Translations under genes and position numbers: made by a program | The notes under the pieces: model-generated | Told to the model about the DNA's origin: nothing | Seen by the model: the letters and a program-made list of their open reading frames with translations, nothing else | Database searches by the model: none | Part shown: in pieces, positions 44,465 through 52,613 of the stretch | Layout of the letters: the number at the start of each line of letters is the position of its first letter | Numbering within the stretch: position 1 is the stretch's first letter | From: Capnocytophaga leadbetteri | GTDB taxonomy: Bacteria > Bacteroidota > Bacteroidia > Flavobacteriales > Flavobacteriaceae | DNA length: 64,000 bases | Assembly: GCF_003054025.1 (NCBI RefSeq) | Contig: NZ_QBKG01000006.1 | Span: 62,001-126,000, forward strand | Reading direction: 5' to 3'

Positions 44465-46480
44465 TCAATTTGCTAATTCACCACACTGCAATACTACTAC
44501 AGTATTTCGTGTTATACGCGTGCCTTTCAGTACTGATTGCTCTACTACTTTGCCTTGCCCTAATACTCTGACGCGCAAGCCCATATTCTCTAATAAGGCT
44601 ATAGCATCCATAGCATTTACCCCTTTGAGGTCGGGCATAACCGTCTTATACTTAGCGGCTTTGGCGTAATAATCTTCGTAGTTATGAGTGGTGGTTTCTG
44701 ATACTCTATCCACATCTTCGACTGTGTCTATCAGCAAAGAGTTGGTGTATATCTTATGAGCGATACTCTTAAATACAGGGCCTGATACATCTGCCCCATA
44801 GATACCCAAACTGCGGTCTGGTTCGTGAATAACTACTATACAAGAGTATTTAGGATTTTCTACCGGAAAAAAGCCAGCAAAAGACGATATATAGCTCAGC
44901 TTGGTATCGGTTCGGGCGTAATCTTTACGAGCGGTACCGGTCTTGCCTGCCATTGAAAAATCGGGTGAATAGAGTCTGTGCGCACTACCATACGAACGCC
45001 TTACCACATCGGCTAACATTCCTTTAGCACGGTCGGCTGTTTGCTTGCTGCACACCTTTGCATTAATAATCTCTACATTGAATTTCTCAATGGTTTTATT
45101 CCACTCTTTTACTTCTTTTATCAATCGAGGTTTTACCATTACGCCCCCATTAGCAATGGCGTTGTAGAAGGTTAAACTCTGTAAAGGGGTAATTTTCACG
45201 GCATAGCCTATGGACATTGATTTCAGCGTTATCCCGCTCCATATCTTATCGCGTGGGGTAGGTATAAAAGGCTGTCCCTCGCCCGCTATAGGCAAATCTA
45301 ACTTCTGATTGAGGTTCATATCCAACAATTTATTAGTAAAATCGGATTCGCTTTTGGTATAAAGATGGTCTACCAACTCGGTCATCCCTACGTTAGATGA
45401 TACCGAAAAAGCCTTGTTGATACTAATACGCCCTGTGAACTTGTGTTGTGAGTCTTCAAAAGTCTTGTCGTAGTACTGCATCTTGCGGTCTTTGATGTCT
45501 ACTACATAGGTAGTATCGATATTACGAGTTTCCATAGCTGCCACTACGGTCATCAGTTTGAAGATAGAACCAGGCTCGTGTGCCTCGCCTATGGCAAAGT
45601 TATACCGCTCAGCATAAGTATTGTTTTTAGGGTTAAGCTCAAGGTTTGAAATAGCTTTTATCTCGCCTGTATTCACCTCCATTACTATTACACAACCGTG
45701 CTGTGCCTTGTATTTCTTTAGCTGGGTTAGTAGGGCGTGGTGGGCTATATCCTGAATGTTAATATTGATAGTAGAAACCACATCATAGCCGTCTTTGGGT
45801 TCTATGATGTTAAAACCGCTCGCCAATCGCCATTGGTTATTGGCTATTTTCTGCTCCATACGTCGCCCTTTAGTGCCGAGTAGGTAGCCCGAATAAGCCC
45901 CCTCGAGCCCCACACGAGTAGTAAAGCCCGTTTCATCGGTACGCGCATAGCCTATACTTCGGTGAGCAATCCCTCCTAAAGGATACTCGCGTTTAACCTT
46001 TTTCTCTACTATGAAGCCTCCTGAATTAGCTCCTTTTGAGAACATTGGGAACTTTCTAATACGCGTGTATTCGCTATAGCCTATATTGCTGACTACCAAC
46101 ATATAGCGATTATTATTAGCGCGTTCTTTAGTAAATATATTCTGATAGTAGCTGCTTGAGCGTCCAAACATTTTGGAAAGCGAATCGCTCAGCGGTTTTA
46201 TATTTTCTTTGAAGAGCTTTTTGCTTGGAGCTTTTGAGTCCCACCTGATGTCATAGCGCGTTACCGAGGTAGCCAAAAGGCTGCCATCGTCAGAGTACAA
46301 GTTGCCTTGTGTAGGGGTAATTTCTGCTTCGCGCAACGTTTTCTCGTCTACTTTAGCACGATATGTATCCCCTTCTATTTGTATGGTGACTAACTTAACG
46401 GCAATAACAATCAGCATTAGTATCATAGCCAACGCTATGAAATAGGTGCGATAGGTTATTTTTTTATCATTTTTTTCCAT
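44465..46480 (-). CDS. ftsI: Penicillin-binding protein, FtsI-type transpeptidase with PASTA domain
   Basis: The division-specific transpeptidase (class B PBP). One N-terminal membrane helix (about 12-30), a dimerisation domain (about 55-225) and a transpeptidase domain with the active Ser305 in SIFK (305-308), SSN (361-363) and KTGT (513-516). A C-terminal PASTA-like domain covers about 605-671 (MPDLKGVNAMDAIALLENMGL). Length 671 and position between ftsL and murE fit FtsI. It acts at the septum in the inner membrane. Confidence 0.93.
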   Translation of the reverse strand: MEKNDKKITYRTYFIALAMILMLIVIAVKLVTIQIEGDTYRAKVDEKTLREAEITPTQGNLYSDDGSLLATSVTRYDIRWDSKAPSKKLFKENIKPLSDSLSKMFGRSSSYYQNIFTKERANNNRYMLVVSNIGYSEYTRIRKFPMFSKGANSGGFIVEKKVKREYPLGGIAHRSIGYARTDETGFTTRVGLEGAYSGYLLGTKGRRMEQKIANNQWRLASGFNIIEPKDGYDVVSTININIQDIAHHALLTQLKKYKAQHGCVIVMEVNTGEIKAISNLELNPKNNTYAERYNFAIGEAHEPGSIFKLMTVVAAMETRNIDTTYVVDIKDRKMQYYDKTFEDSQHKFTGRISINKAFSVSSNVGMTELVDHLYTKSESDFTNKLLDMNLNQKLDLPIAGEGQPFIPTPRDKIWSGITLKSMSIGYAVKITPLQSLTFYNAIANGGVMVKPRLIKEVKEWNKTIEKFNVEIINAKVCSKQTADRAKGMLADVVRRSYGSAHRLYSPDFSMAGKTGTARKDYARTDTKLSYISSFAGFFPVENPKYSCIVVIHEPDRSLGIYGADVSGPVFKSIAHKIYTNSLLIDTVEDVDRVSETTTHNYEDYYAKAAKYKTVMPDLKGVNAMDAIALLENMGLRVRVLGQGKVVEQSVLKGTRITRNTVVVLQCGELAN

Positions 46481-46497
46481 CTGATGAGGGGGAATAT

Positions 46498-46827
46498 TTA
46501 TTCTTCTATAATTACTTTTATTTTTTGAGGAGGTTTCTCAGGCTGTTTTAGTCCTTTTGATTCTAACTGCTCTAATAATGAGGATTCTAAGCGAACCCGC
46601 TGCAAACGCGAACGCACATCGACAAACTCACTTTTTAGCTCGTTCACCTCTTCATTGAGTTTGGCTATCTGGTGCACTTTCTTGTCTACTATGTGCGAAC
46701 TAGCAATCACTATCAGAGCTAAGGCAAAAAGAAAACAGATAAAAAGCCAATTGCGATTGGCTTCTTTGCCTTCTACCAAGAATTTACCTCTGAGAATATT
46801 CTTTATTTCATTAGTAGCTGTTCCCAT
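46498..46827 (-). CDS. ftsL: FtsL-like division protein
   Basis: A 109-residue bitopic protein: a short cytoplasmic N-terminus, one transmembrane helix (about 27-46, FICFLFALALIVIASSHIV) and a periplasmic leucine-zipper-like coiled coil (about 50-95). The FtsL identity comes from topology and from the position between rsmH and ftsI. Such genes in Bacteroidota are sometimes labelled S-adenosyl-methyltransferase by mistake; no methyltransferase motif is present. It is 10 bp after rsmH on the same strand. Confidence 0.85.
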   Translation of the reverse strand: MGTATNEIKNILRGKFLVEGKEANRNWLFICFLFALALIVIASSHIVDKKVHQIAKLNEEVNELKSEFVDVRSRLQRVRLESSLLEQLESKGLKQPEKPPQKIKVIIEE

Positions 46828-46837
46828 TTTATCAAAA

Positions 46838-47752
46838 TTAATCGTTTATACGTTCAGCTATGCGAAGTTTAGCACTTCTCGCCCTGTTATTAGTGGCTAT
46901 CTCAGCTTCGTCAGGGAGGATAAGTCCACCTACTTTTTTGAAAGGTACTGATACATTGCCATACCAATCTTTTTCTGGAGCACCCTCCATTTGTCCATCG
47001 CGGATAAAGCGTTTTACACAACGGTCTTCTAACGAATGATAGCTGATAAGACTAATGCGCCCTCCTACCTTTACTACGGCAGGCAGCTGTAGCAAAAATG
47101 ATTCCAAAACCTCCATTTCGGCATTTACCTCTATGCGTATAGATTGGTAAATCTGAGCTAAAACCTTATTCTCCTTGAATTTTGGTAAAAAAGCGCGGAC
47201 AGCCTCTTGTAGGGTACTACCTAAACGAATGGGCGTATGCTGCCTAAAGGCAATAATAGCGCGAGCTATAGCGCGGGCATTCTTTAGTTCGCCATAAAGA
47301 GAGAAAATGCGAGTAAGAGCTGCCTCGTCATACTCATTGACCACCTGCTGAGCGGTAAGCTCTGACTGCTGATTCATACGCATATCTAATGCCCCCTCGA
47401 AGCGAGTTGAAAATCCACGTTCGGCCACATCAAACTGGTGTGAAGAGACTCCGAAATCGCCTAATACACCATCTACCTCAGAAACGCCATAGAAGCGCAA
47501 GTACTGCTTTAGGTACTTAAAATTTTGATGAATAAGGGTAAAACGCGGGTCGTCGATAGTATTATTTAGCGCATCGGCATCTTGGTCGAAAGCGTAGAGC
47601 CTACCGTTTTCGCCTAACCTATTGAGTATTTCGCGCGAGTGACCACCGCCACCAAAAGTGACATCGACATAGGTGCCATCAGGCTTAATAGCCAGACCGT
47701 CAATACTCTGCTTTAGCAATACGGGAATGTGATATGATATAGAATCGCTCAT
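46838..47752 (-). CDS. rsmH: 16S rRNA m4C1402 methyltransferase
   Basis: RsmH (MraW) methylates N4 of C1402 of 16S rRNA. The 304-residue protein has the SAM-binding motif VDVTFGGGGHSREIL, then DGVLGDFGVSSHQFDVAERGFSTR and the C-terminal ISYHSLEDRCVKRF, all typical. It is the first gene of the division cluster; mraZ, which is usually upstream, is replaced by a tRNA gene. Promoter at 47781-47810. Confidence 0.95.
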   Translation of the reverse strand: MSDSISYHIPVLLKQSIDGLAIKPDGTYVDVTFGGGGHSREILNRLGENGRLYAFDQDADALNNTIDDPRFTLIHQNFKYLKQYLRFYGVSEVDGVLGDFGVSSHQFDVAERGFSTRFEGALDMRMNQQSELTAQQVVNEYDEAALTRIFSLYGELKNARAIARAIIAFRQHTPIRLGSTLQEAVRAFLPKFKENKVLAQIYQSIRIEVNAEMEVLESFLLQLPAVVKVGGRISLISYHSLEDRCVKRFIRDGQMEGAPEKDWYGNVSVPFKKVGGLILPDEAEIATNNRARSAKLRIAERIND

Positions 47753-47780
47753 TAAAAAAAGAGGGTTAAAAATCGTGAGG

Positions 47781-47810
47781 CAAAAGTACGAAATAAATAA
47801 TTAATACAAA
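47781..47810 (-). promoter_or_regulatory. Promoter for rsmH cluster, overlapping the tRNA terminator tract
   Basis: Minus strand: TTTG (47810-47807), 18-bp spacer, TACTTTTG (47788-47781), 29 bp before rsmH. The TTTG is the end of the T tract of the tRNA-Arg terminator. Confidence 0.75.
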
Positions 47811-47814
47811 AAAA

Positions 47815-47842
47815 TAACGCACTAACTTTCATTAGTGCGTTA
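47815..47842 (-). terminator. Intrinsic terminator of the tRNA-Arg gene
   Basis: An 11-bp stem TAACGCACTAA/TTAGTGCGTTA (47815-47825, 47832-47842) followed on the minus strand by a seven-T tract (47814-47808). Confidence 0.85.
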
Positions 47843-47852
47843 CATTTTTCAG

Positions 47853-47926
47853 TGACCTCGACAGGATTCAAACCTGTAACCTTCTGAGCCGTAATCAGAT
47901 GCGCTATTCAGTTGCGCCACGAGGCC
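47853..47926 (-). tRNA. tRNA-Arg (ACG)
   Basis: A 74-nt cloverleaf on the minus strand. Acceptor GGCCTCG pairs with CGAGGTC (one G-U pair), anticodon stem TCTGA/TCAGA with loop TTACGGC, giving anticodon ACG (positions 34-36), T arm ACAGG-TTTGAATC-CTGT. Discriminator A; CCA is not encoded. It decodes CGU-type codons after deamination. Confidence 0.95.
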
Positions 47927-47950
47927 AATGTTGTTTTTGTTTTACGGGTG

Positions 47951-47980
47951 CAAAGGTACAACCTTTTTTTAAACTACCAA
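47951..47980 (-). promoter_or_regulatory. Promoter for tRNA-Arg
   Basis: Minus strand: TTG (47980-47978), 19-bp spacer, TACCTTTG (47958-47951), 25 bp before the tRNA 5' end. Confidence 0.7.
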
Positions 47981-48014
47981 ATTTTTTGGCAACTTTTTTT
48001 CAAAATATTTTTTC

Positions 48015-49067
48015 TTACTTCACTTGAACTCTCCATCCAAATGGGTCTTCTGACCTGTTATACTGTATGTTAAGTATCGTTTCTTTTATTTTATCAGTAT
48101 ACAATTCTGCTGGTCTGTTTATCTCATAATCCTTGCCTTTGTAGCCAAAAGCTGATATAGGACTAATCACCGCAGCTGTACCACAACCAAACGCTTCTTT
48201 GAGAGTGCCATTCTCTGCTGCCTCTATTAACTCTGTTACTTTAACAAGACGTATCTCGGTTTTAATACCTAACTTTTCAGCAACCGCTATGATACTCTTA
48301 CGTGTTACCCCATCGAGGATACGCTCGCTAGTAGGACAAGTTACTAAGGTGTCGCCTAATCTAAACCATAGGTTCATAGTACCTGCTTCTTCTAAGTATT
48401 GGTGAGTAGCATCGTCTGTCCACATCACTTGTTGGTAGCCCTCAGCAGCTGCTTGTTGGGTAGGATAGAACTGACCTGCGTAGTTGCCCGCTGCCTTAGC
48501 AAAACCAAAACCACCATTAGCCGCACGGCTGTAATAGTCGGCTATTTTTACGCGTACATCGCCTGAGTAGTAAGATTGTACTGGAGCTGTAATAATAATA
48601 AACAAATAGTCTTTAGCAGGTGAGGCTTGTACCCCTGGAGTGGTAGCAATTACAAACGGACGCAAGTAAAGCGCATTGCCAAAGCCTGGTTTTATCCACT
48701 CGCTATCTATATCGACAAGGGTACGAAGGGCTTTGTCAAACCATTCTTCAGGGAAAGCAGGCATCGCTAAACGCTCGCAAGATTTGTTGATACGTTTGTA
48801 GTTTTCTTGCGGACGGAACAAAAATACATGTCCGTTATCGTCTTTATACGCTTTCATACCTTCAAAAACTGCTTGCCCATAGTGGAAGACGCTAGCTGAA
48901 GGCTCTAAAGAAAGAGCTCCGTAAGGTTTGATGGTAGGGTTTTGCCACTTACCGTCCTTATATTCGCAAATAAACATATGGTCGGCAAAGGTACGCCCAA
49001 AACTCAATTTAGAAAAGTCTACTTCTTTAATACGACTTTCTTTTACTTTTTCAATTTTTAAATCCAT
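48015..49067 (-). CDS. ilvE: Branched-chain amino acid aminotransferase
   Basis: A 350-residue fold-type IV PLP enzyme that interconverts Leu, Ile and Val with their 2-oxo acids. The long type I form is seen; the Schiff-base lysine is in GGFGFAKAAGNYAGQF (Lys near residue 196), and the EAGTMNLWF and TRKSIIAVAEKLGI segments match the family. It is a single-gene unit between the tRNA gene and the toxin/antitoxin remnant. Confidence 0.93.
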   Translation of the reverse strand: MDLKIEKVKESRIKEVDFSKLSFGRTFADHMFICEYKDGKWQNPTIKPYGALSLEPSASVFHYGQAVFEGMKAYKDDNGHVFLFRPQENYKRINKSCERLAMPAFPEEWFDKALRTLVDIDSEWIKPGFGNALYLRPFVIATTPGVQASPAKDYLFIIITAPVQSYYSGDVRVKIADYYSRAANGGFGFAKAAGNYAGQFYPTQQAAAEGYQQVMWTDDATHQYLEEAGTMNLWFRLGDTLVTCPTSERILDGVTRKSIIAVAEKLGIKTEIRLVKVTELIEAAENGTLKEAFGCGTAAVISPISAFGYKGKDYEINRPAELYTDKIKETILNIQYNRSEDPFGWRVQVK

Positions 49068-49099
49068 ATTGTTTTAGTTTTTTTATTTCTTTTTACAAA

Positions 49100-49219
49100 T
49101 TACTTATCTTTATAATGACCTAACAATTGAAGTACTATTATCGTTTTTATACTTTCATACACTTGATAAACTACCCTATCTTTCTTAGTAAGTTCTATTG
49201 TATAGGTAGGCTCTCCCAT
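49100..49219 (-). pseudogene. Remnant of a Txe/YoeB-family toxin (C-terminal 39 residues)
   Basis: A 39-codon frame, MGEPTYTIELTKKDRVVY to a final QLLGHYKDK, that matches the C-terminal half of Bacteroidota Txe/YoeB ribosome-dependent RNases (GExPTYSRxIxxKxRLVY and GHYxDK). An in-frame TAA lies six bases before the ATG, so the N-terminal half is gone. The frame overlaps the end of the antitoxin-like gene by 25 bp on the same strand. The remnant should be inactive. Confidence 0.65.
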
Positions 49220-49464
49220 ATATTAAAAGGATTTATTTTGGTGGTTTTATGTTCTATAAACTCAGTACGCCCTTTTTCTATAAGGGCATCTAAATATTCA
49301 TTTTCTCGCCTTTTAGCATACTGCTTAGCTTGCCATTCATCAATTATTGCATCTACACTTTTTTCTTTTGGTTGCAACAACGCTTCAGAAAGCTCTCCCT
49401 CCTGTACATAGCCTGTGGCTGATAGTACCTCTGGCTCATATTTATTAGTAAGTGTTGTCTTCAT
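49195..49464 (-). CDS. Antitoxin-like small protein next to a toxin remnant
   Basis: An 89-residue acidic, helical protein (KSVDAIIDEWQAKQYAKRRENEYLDALIEKGR). I do not recognise a specific family; the Phd/YefM fold is possible because the next frame is a YoeB-type toxin remnant, and in such pairs the antitoxin gene comes first. The C-terminal residues (INPFNIWESLPIQ) overlap the toxin remnant in another frame. A TACCTTTG box lies at 49495-49502, with no clear -33 box. Confidence 0.55.
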   Translation of the reverse strand: MKTTLTNKYEPEVLSATGYVQEGELSEALLQPKEKSVDAIIDEWQAKQYAKRRENEYLDALIEKGRTEFIEHKTTKINPFNIWESLPIQ

Positions 49465-49594
49465 TTCGTTTTTTATTATACTTCAAAATTTCGTCAAAGG
49501 TACAAATTATTTTTTAACTTTGTGCCCTAAAACTCAAAAAACTTTATATTTATTTCACAATCTATTAACTATTAAACAATTACACCTAATACCT

Positions 49595-50257
49595 ATGAAA
49601 CACGAACTTATACAAACTTCTGATGGCTCTACAAGTCTGTACATAGCAGACCTGCAAGAAACATACCATTCTAAACACGGAGCCCTACAAGAAACCCTGC
49701 ACGTGTTTATACAAAACGGATTGCAACTGTTTCGGCAACAAGCGGTCAGCATACTGGAAATAGGGTTTGGCACAGGACTTAACGCCCTTGTTACCTACTT
49801 AAAACACACTGATTTAAACCTCAGCATACGCTACGAAACTGTAGAAGCCTATCCCCTATCGTGGGAAGAGGCTTCACTGATGAATTTCCCTTCTATACTC
49901 AACACTCCTGCCCTATCGCCTATCTTTGAGCAGATGCACACTTGTGCGTGGGACGAACCTATTGCGCTCTCTCCTACTTTCAGCTTCAAAAAACGTTTGC
50001 AACGCTTTGAAGAGATTGACGACCCTGCTTCTTTCGACCTTATTTACTTCGATGCTTTTGGCGCACAAGTACAACCTGAACTCTGGGAGGTTTCTATCTT
50101 CCAAAAGATGTACAATGCCCTAAAACCCAATGGTTATTTAGTGACCTATGCTGCTAAGGGCAGTGTGCGGCGCGCTATGCAGGCTTGTGGCTTCGGCGTA
50201 GAACGATTGCCAGGCCCACCTATGAAAAGGGAAATGCTACGGGCTCGGAAGGGTTAA
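49595..50257 (+). CDS. mnmD: tRNA (5-methylaminomethyl-2-thiouridine)(34)-methyltransferase MnmD
   Basis: A 220-residue single-domain SAM methyltransferase. It corresponds to the MTase half of MnmC (ILEIGFGTGLNAL, about 52-64, and DLIYFDAFGAQVQPELW, about 144-160), which makes the last methylation of mnm5s2U34. I chose ATG 49595 because the residues before it (from 49415) are not conserved in look. A TAACTTTG box is at 49515-49522. Its 3' end overlaps the convergent menC by 38 bp; no MnmC2 oxidase domain is present. Confidence 0.88.
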   Translation: MKHELIQTSDGSTSLYIADLQETYHSKHGALQETLHVFIQNGLQLFRQQAVSILEIGFGTGLNALVTYLKHTDLNLSIRYETVEAYPLSWEEASLMNFPSILNTPALSPIFEQMHTCAWDEPIALSPTFSFKKRLQRFEEIDDPASFDLIYFDAFGAQVQPELWEVSIFQKMYNALKPNGYLVTYAAKGSVRRAMQACGFGVERLPGPPMKREMLRARKG

Positions 50258-51245
50258 ACCTCAGCTGTCCGCCCTCTACAGACAAAGGAAAAGGCAAATT
50301 GTTAGTGTACAAAGCCCCTGTGCCTAAGCCTTGCGGCATAGTGCTGTGCAAGGTGTACGTCCATTGGGCAATAGCGTTTAGCCCTATGTTGCTCTCTAAA
50401 GCAGACGTTACCCACCAGCCTATTTGGTGCGCTTCGGCTAGAGTTATCCACTCTTCACTACCTTTGTATCCACCTATAAGAGAGGGTTTTAAGATAATAT
50501 ATTGCGGCTGTATCTCATTGATAAGTCGCTTTTTTTGTGCGGAATCGAAAACACCTATCAGCTCCTCGTCTAAGGCAATGGGTAGCGGTGAAGTGCGGCA
50601 GAGTTGCGCCATAGCCTCCCACTGTCCTGCCTTGATAGGTTGCTCAATAGAATGCAATTGCAGTTCGGCTAAACGCGCGAGCACCTCAGGGGCTTCCGAA
50701 GGCGTAAAAGCGCCATTGGCATCGACCCTTATCTCTACTTCTTCTGCTGAAAACTCTTTGCGCAACGCCTTGAGAATACGATACTCCTCTTCAAAAGCTA
50801 TCGCCCCTATCTTCATCTTAATACACCTAAAACCCTGCGCGAGTTTCTCTCTTATCTGCGTCTTCATATAATCGGGGGTACCCATCCAGATAAGTCCGTT
50901 GATGGCGATAGCGTCTTTGCCCACCGTAAAATCAGAGGGAAAAAGCTCATACCACTGAGCCGCTGCCACCGACCTGAAGGCTTGTTCTACCCCAAACTGT
51001 ATAGACGGAAAGGTTGTAAGCTGAGTGAGCAATGCCTCCTCGCCCAAGTGCATATTTGCCTGCACCCACTGCAAGGTAGCCTCGTAGTCAGGTACATCAT
51101 CGGCACTTAAGCCCCGAAAGAGATTGCACTCGCCTATGCCCCTCTTGCCATCGCGTTCTATCACTAAGAAATACGTGTCTTTAGAGGTCAGCACTCCGCG
51201 TGAAGTGCCTGCTGGACGTTTAAAATGAAGCGTATATTTGTACAT
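50220..51245 (-). CDS. menC: o-Succinylbenzoate synthase-like enolase superfamily protein
   Basis: A 341-residue enolase-superfamily enzyme with the MenC pattern: KMKIG (catalytic Lys pair region, about 160-164), RVDANG metal Asp, HSIEQP metal Glu, ALDEEL metal Asp and LKPSLIGG base Lys. MenC makes o-succinylbenzoate for menaquinone synthesis. I chose ATG 51245; the longer start at 51287 lies in the 8-bp repeat array and adds only repeat-derived residues. The 3' end overlaps mnmD by 38 bp on the other strand. A dipeptide epimerase role is the alternative. Confidence 0.85.
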   Translation of the reverse strand: MYKYTLHFKRPAGTSRGVLTSKDTYFLVIERDGKRGIGECNLFRGLSADDVPDYEATLQWVQANMHLGEEALLTQLTTFPSIQFGVEQAFRSVAAAQWYELFPSDFTVGKDAIAINGLIWMGTPDYMKTQIREKLAQGFRCIKMKIGAIAFEEEYRILKALRKEFSAEEVEIRVDANGAFTPSEAPEVLARLAELQLHSIEQPIKAGQWEAMAQLCRTSPLPIALDEELIGVFDSAQKKRLINEIQPQYIILKPSLIGGYKGSEEWITLAEAHQIGWWVTSALESNIGLNAIAQWTYTLHSTMPQGLGTGALYTNNLPFPLSVEGGQLRFNPSEPVAFPFS

Positions 51246-51325
51246 AATTTGTCGATTTGTCGATTTGTCAATTTGTCGATTTAACAATTTGTCGATTTGC
51301 TGATTTGTCGATTTGGCAATTAGCT
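51246..51325. repeat. 8-bp tandem repeat array, ten units (RATTTGTC)
   Basis: Ten consecutive 8-bp units (AATTTGTC, GATTTGTC and variants) from 51246 to 51325, directly upstream of menC and covering the last codons of tsaE. Same family as at 59104, 26983 and 7297. Confidence 0.9.
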
Positions 51326-51727
51326 AATTATCAGTTTTCTGTGGTTTTTGTCGATTTGTATCAGCTCTATTACACTGTACTGCTCTGGTAGGTATTTTTC
51401 AACTCGTTCAGCCCACTCTATAAAGCACCAATCACCTGAAAATAGGTATTCTTCAAAACCTATATCAAAGGCTTCTTCGGGAGTTTTAAGTCGGTAGAAA
51501 TCGAAGTGATAAATTCTGCTATCTGTACCTTCATAAGGATTTACTAAGCTAAAGGTAGGACTTGACACATTGTCGGTACTGCCTAAGGCTTTGACTAATG
51601 CCTTGATAAGGGTGGTCTTGCCAAAGCCCATAGCCCCTTTGAAAATAACTACTTTGTGCTTGAGCAGCGGTAAGACCTTTTCGGCTACCGCCTCAATATC
51701 GGCTAATGTATAAGTGATTTGCGTCAT
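51320..51727 (-). CDS. tsaE: tRNA threonylcarbamoyladenosine biosynthesis ATPase TsaE
   Basis: TsaE is the ATPase of the complex that forms t6A37 in tRNA. The 135-residue protein has Walker A GAMGFGKTTL (31-40), the VSSPTFSLVNPYEG segment and the YHFDFYRL and FIEWAERV motifs of the family. The gene precedes menC; its last codons lie within the 8-bp repeat array. Two promoters are seen upstream: 51745-51773 near the start, and 51849-51878 followed by a hairpin terminator. Stop is at 51320. Confidence 0.92.
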   Translation of the reverse strand: MTQITYTLADIEAVAEKVLPLLKHKVVIFKGAMGFGKTTLIKALVKALGSTDNVSSPTFSLVNPYEGTDSRIYHFDFYRLKTPEEAFDIGFEEYLFSGDWCFIEWAERVEKYLPEQYSVIELIQIDKNHRKLIIS

Positions 51728-51744
51728 AATCTTATTATTTTGGG

Positions 51745-51773
51745 CAAAGTTATAAAAAAAATGCTCAGGGCAA
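51745..51773 (-). promoter_or_regulatory. Promoter for tsaE, -33 box inside a terminator loop
   Basis: Minus strand: TTG (51773-51771), 18-bp spacer, TAACTTTG (51752-51745), 18 bp before the tsaE ATG. The -33 TTG lies in the loop of the hairpin at 51760-51784. Confidence 0.6.
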
Positions 51774-51842
51774 GCCTGAGCATTGAATTATTGTTATTTT
51801 AGAGTGCATAACCAATGCTGAGAGAGGTGAGGCACTATTTTT
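51752..51842 (-). ncRNA. Candidate small RNA or attenuator leader
   Basis: A unit of about 90 nt on the minus strand bounded by its own promoter (51849-51878) and an intrinsic hairpin (51760-51784). It has no convincing open frame. A 5-bp stem AGTGC/GCACT (51803-51807, 51832-51836) and a 7-bp segment (51813-51819) complementary to 51779-51785 would compete with the terminator arm, so alternative folds are possible. It could be an independent small RNA or a tsaE leader. Confidence 0.3.
51760..51784 (-). terminator. Intrinsic terminator upstream of tsaE
   Basis: A 10-bp perfect stem AATGCTCAGG/CCTGAGCATT (51760-51769, 51775-51784), loop GCAAG, with a T tract on the minus strand. It would end transcription from the Abi locus or from the promoter at 51849-51878. 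Confidence 0.85.
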
Positions 51843-51848
51843 CTACCG

Positions 51849-51878
51849 CAAAAGTACAATATTTTTCTTAATCAGCAA
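51849..51878 (-). promoter_or_regulatory. Promoter for the candidate small RNA
   Basis: Minus strand: TTG (51878-51876), 19-bp spacer, TACTTTTG (51856-51849). It lies downstream of the Abi stop and 122 bp before the tsaE start. Confidence 0.6.
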
Positions 51879-51881
51879 AAA

Positions 51882-52589
51882 TTACAACTCAAAAATTTTC
51901 ATTTTATTTTGTATAATACTATTAATCACCTGATTTTCATTATGTTTATGCAATGTACTCCGAATGCTATCTAACATCTCTTTCTCTCTTGAAGGTGATA
52001 TTTTTCTGAGTATATAAGCAATTACTTTTATACAAGCCAATAAAGAATGGTTATCTCTTTCAAAAGAAACTTCTGGAATAGACAAAATGCCTTTTGGAGT
52101 ATTAAAATCAAACAAAACAGCAGAATGAGCACAAGTATTCGTCACTAATACAATAGTTTCCATAAAACTGATAAACTTTTTAGGCTTCTTTATATCGTAA
52201 AGATTAGAAATCTCTTCTTTTATATCATCTTCAATAAGATTTTTATAAATCTTCAATATCATTCCAAAAGAGAAAAACTCTAATGTCTTCCAAGCAGGAG
52301 CGTATATATCATTGGGATATTTAGCGTGATGCCTCTTTATAAGAGCATTATTCCTTATAAAATCTTGATTGTAGAACTTATTTATATTGTTTATGAAATT
52401 TTGCGAAATTACCGCTGAATCTGCAAACCAAGCAGGAAAAGACTTATACTTGTTTGAAACATAATAGATGAGCTTAGTCCTAAAATTTATCTCAATTCTA
52501 TTAATATATCTCATCAGAATATTTCGCAAATCTACATCTAAATAATACAATGCGACTACATCTGAAAATTTTGTTTCTAACCTAAAATT
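51882..52589 (-). pseudogene. Abi_2 family protein, C-terminal part of a split gene
   Basis: The frame is open from 52589 and includes FRLETKFSDVVALYYLDVDL followed by NILMRYINRIEINFRTKLIYY, the mid-part of Abi_2 (AbiD/AbiF-type) abortive-infection proteins. The first possible start is TTG at 52550, so a shortened 222-residue protein could be made. The N-terminal part lies at 53499-53663 on the same strand, and a 915-bp insert between them is bordered by TAAAATTA repeats. Joining the two gives a 288-residue protein in frame. Function of the family is phage abortive infection in some members. Confidence 0.7.
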
Positions 52590-52590
52590 A
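52583..52590. repeat. 8-bp direct repeat TAAAATTA (copy 1)
   Basis: Right border of the Abi_2 interruption; the same 8 bp occur at 53498-53505. AT-rich sequence, so chance is possible, but the position is exactly at the homology break. Confidence 0.55.
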
Positions 52591-52613
52591 CATTTTTTCG
52601 TATTTTATGCAAA

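Noticed and set aside
50185-50871. Open frame of 228 codons on the + strand over the menC gene
   Set aside because: Complementary to the conserved menC motifs; its first codons lie in the mnmD tail and it has the Ser/Arg-rich composition of antisense frames.
51246-51287. Extended start of menC within the repeat array
   Set aside because: The extra 14 residues derive from the 8-bp repeats; ATG 51245 gives the family N-terminus.
51246-51325. CRISPR array
   Set aside because: The repeats are directly contiguous 8-bp units with no spacers, and no cas genes are present.
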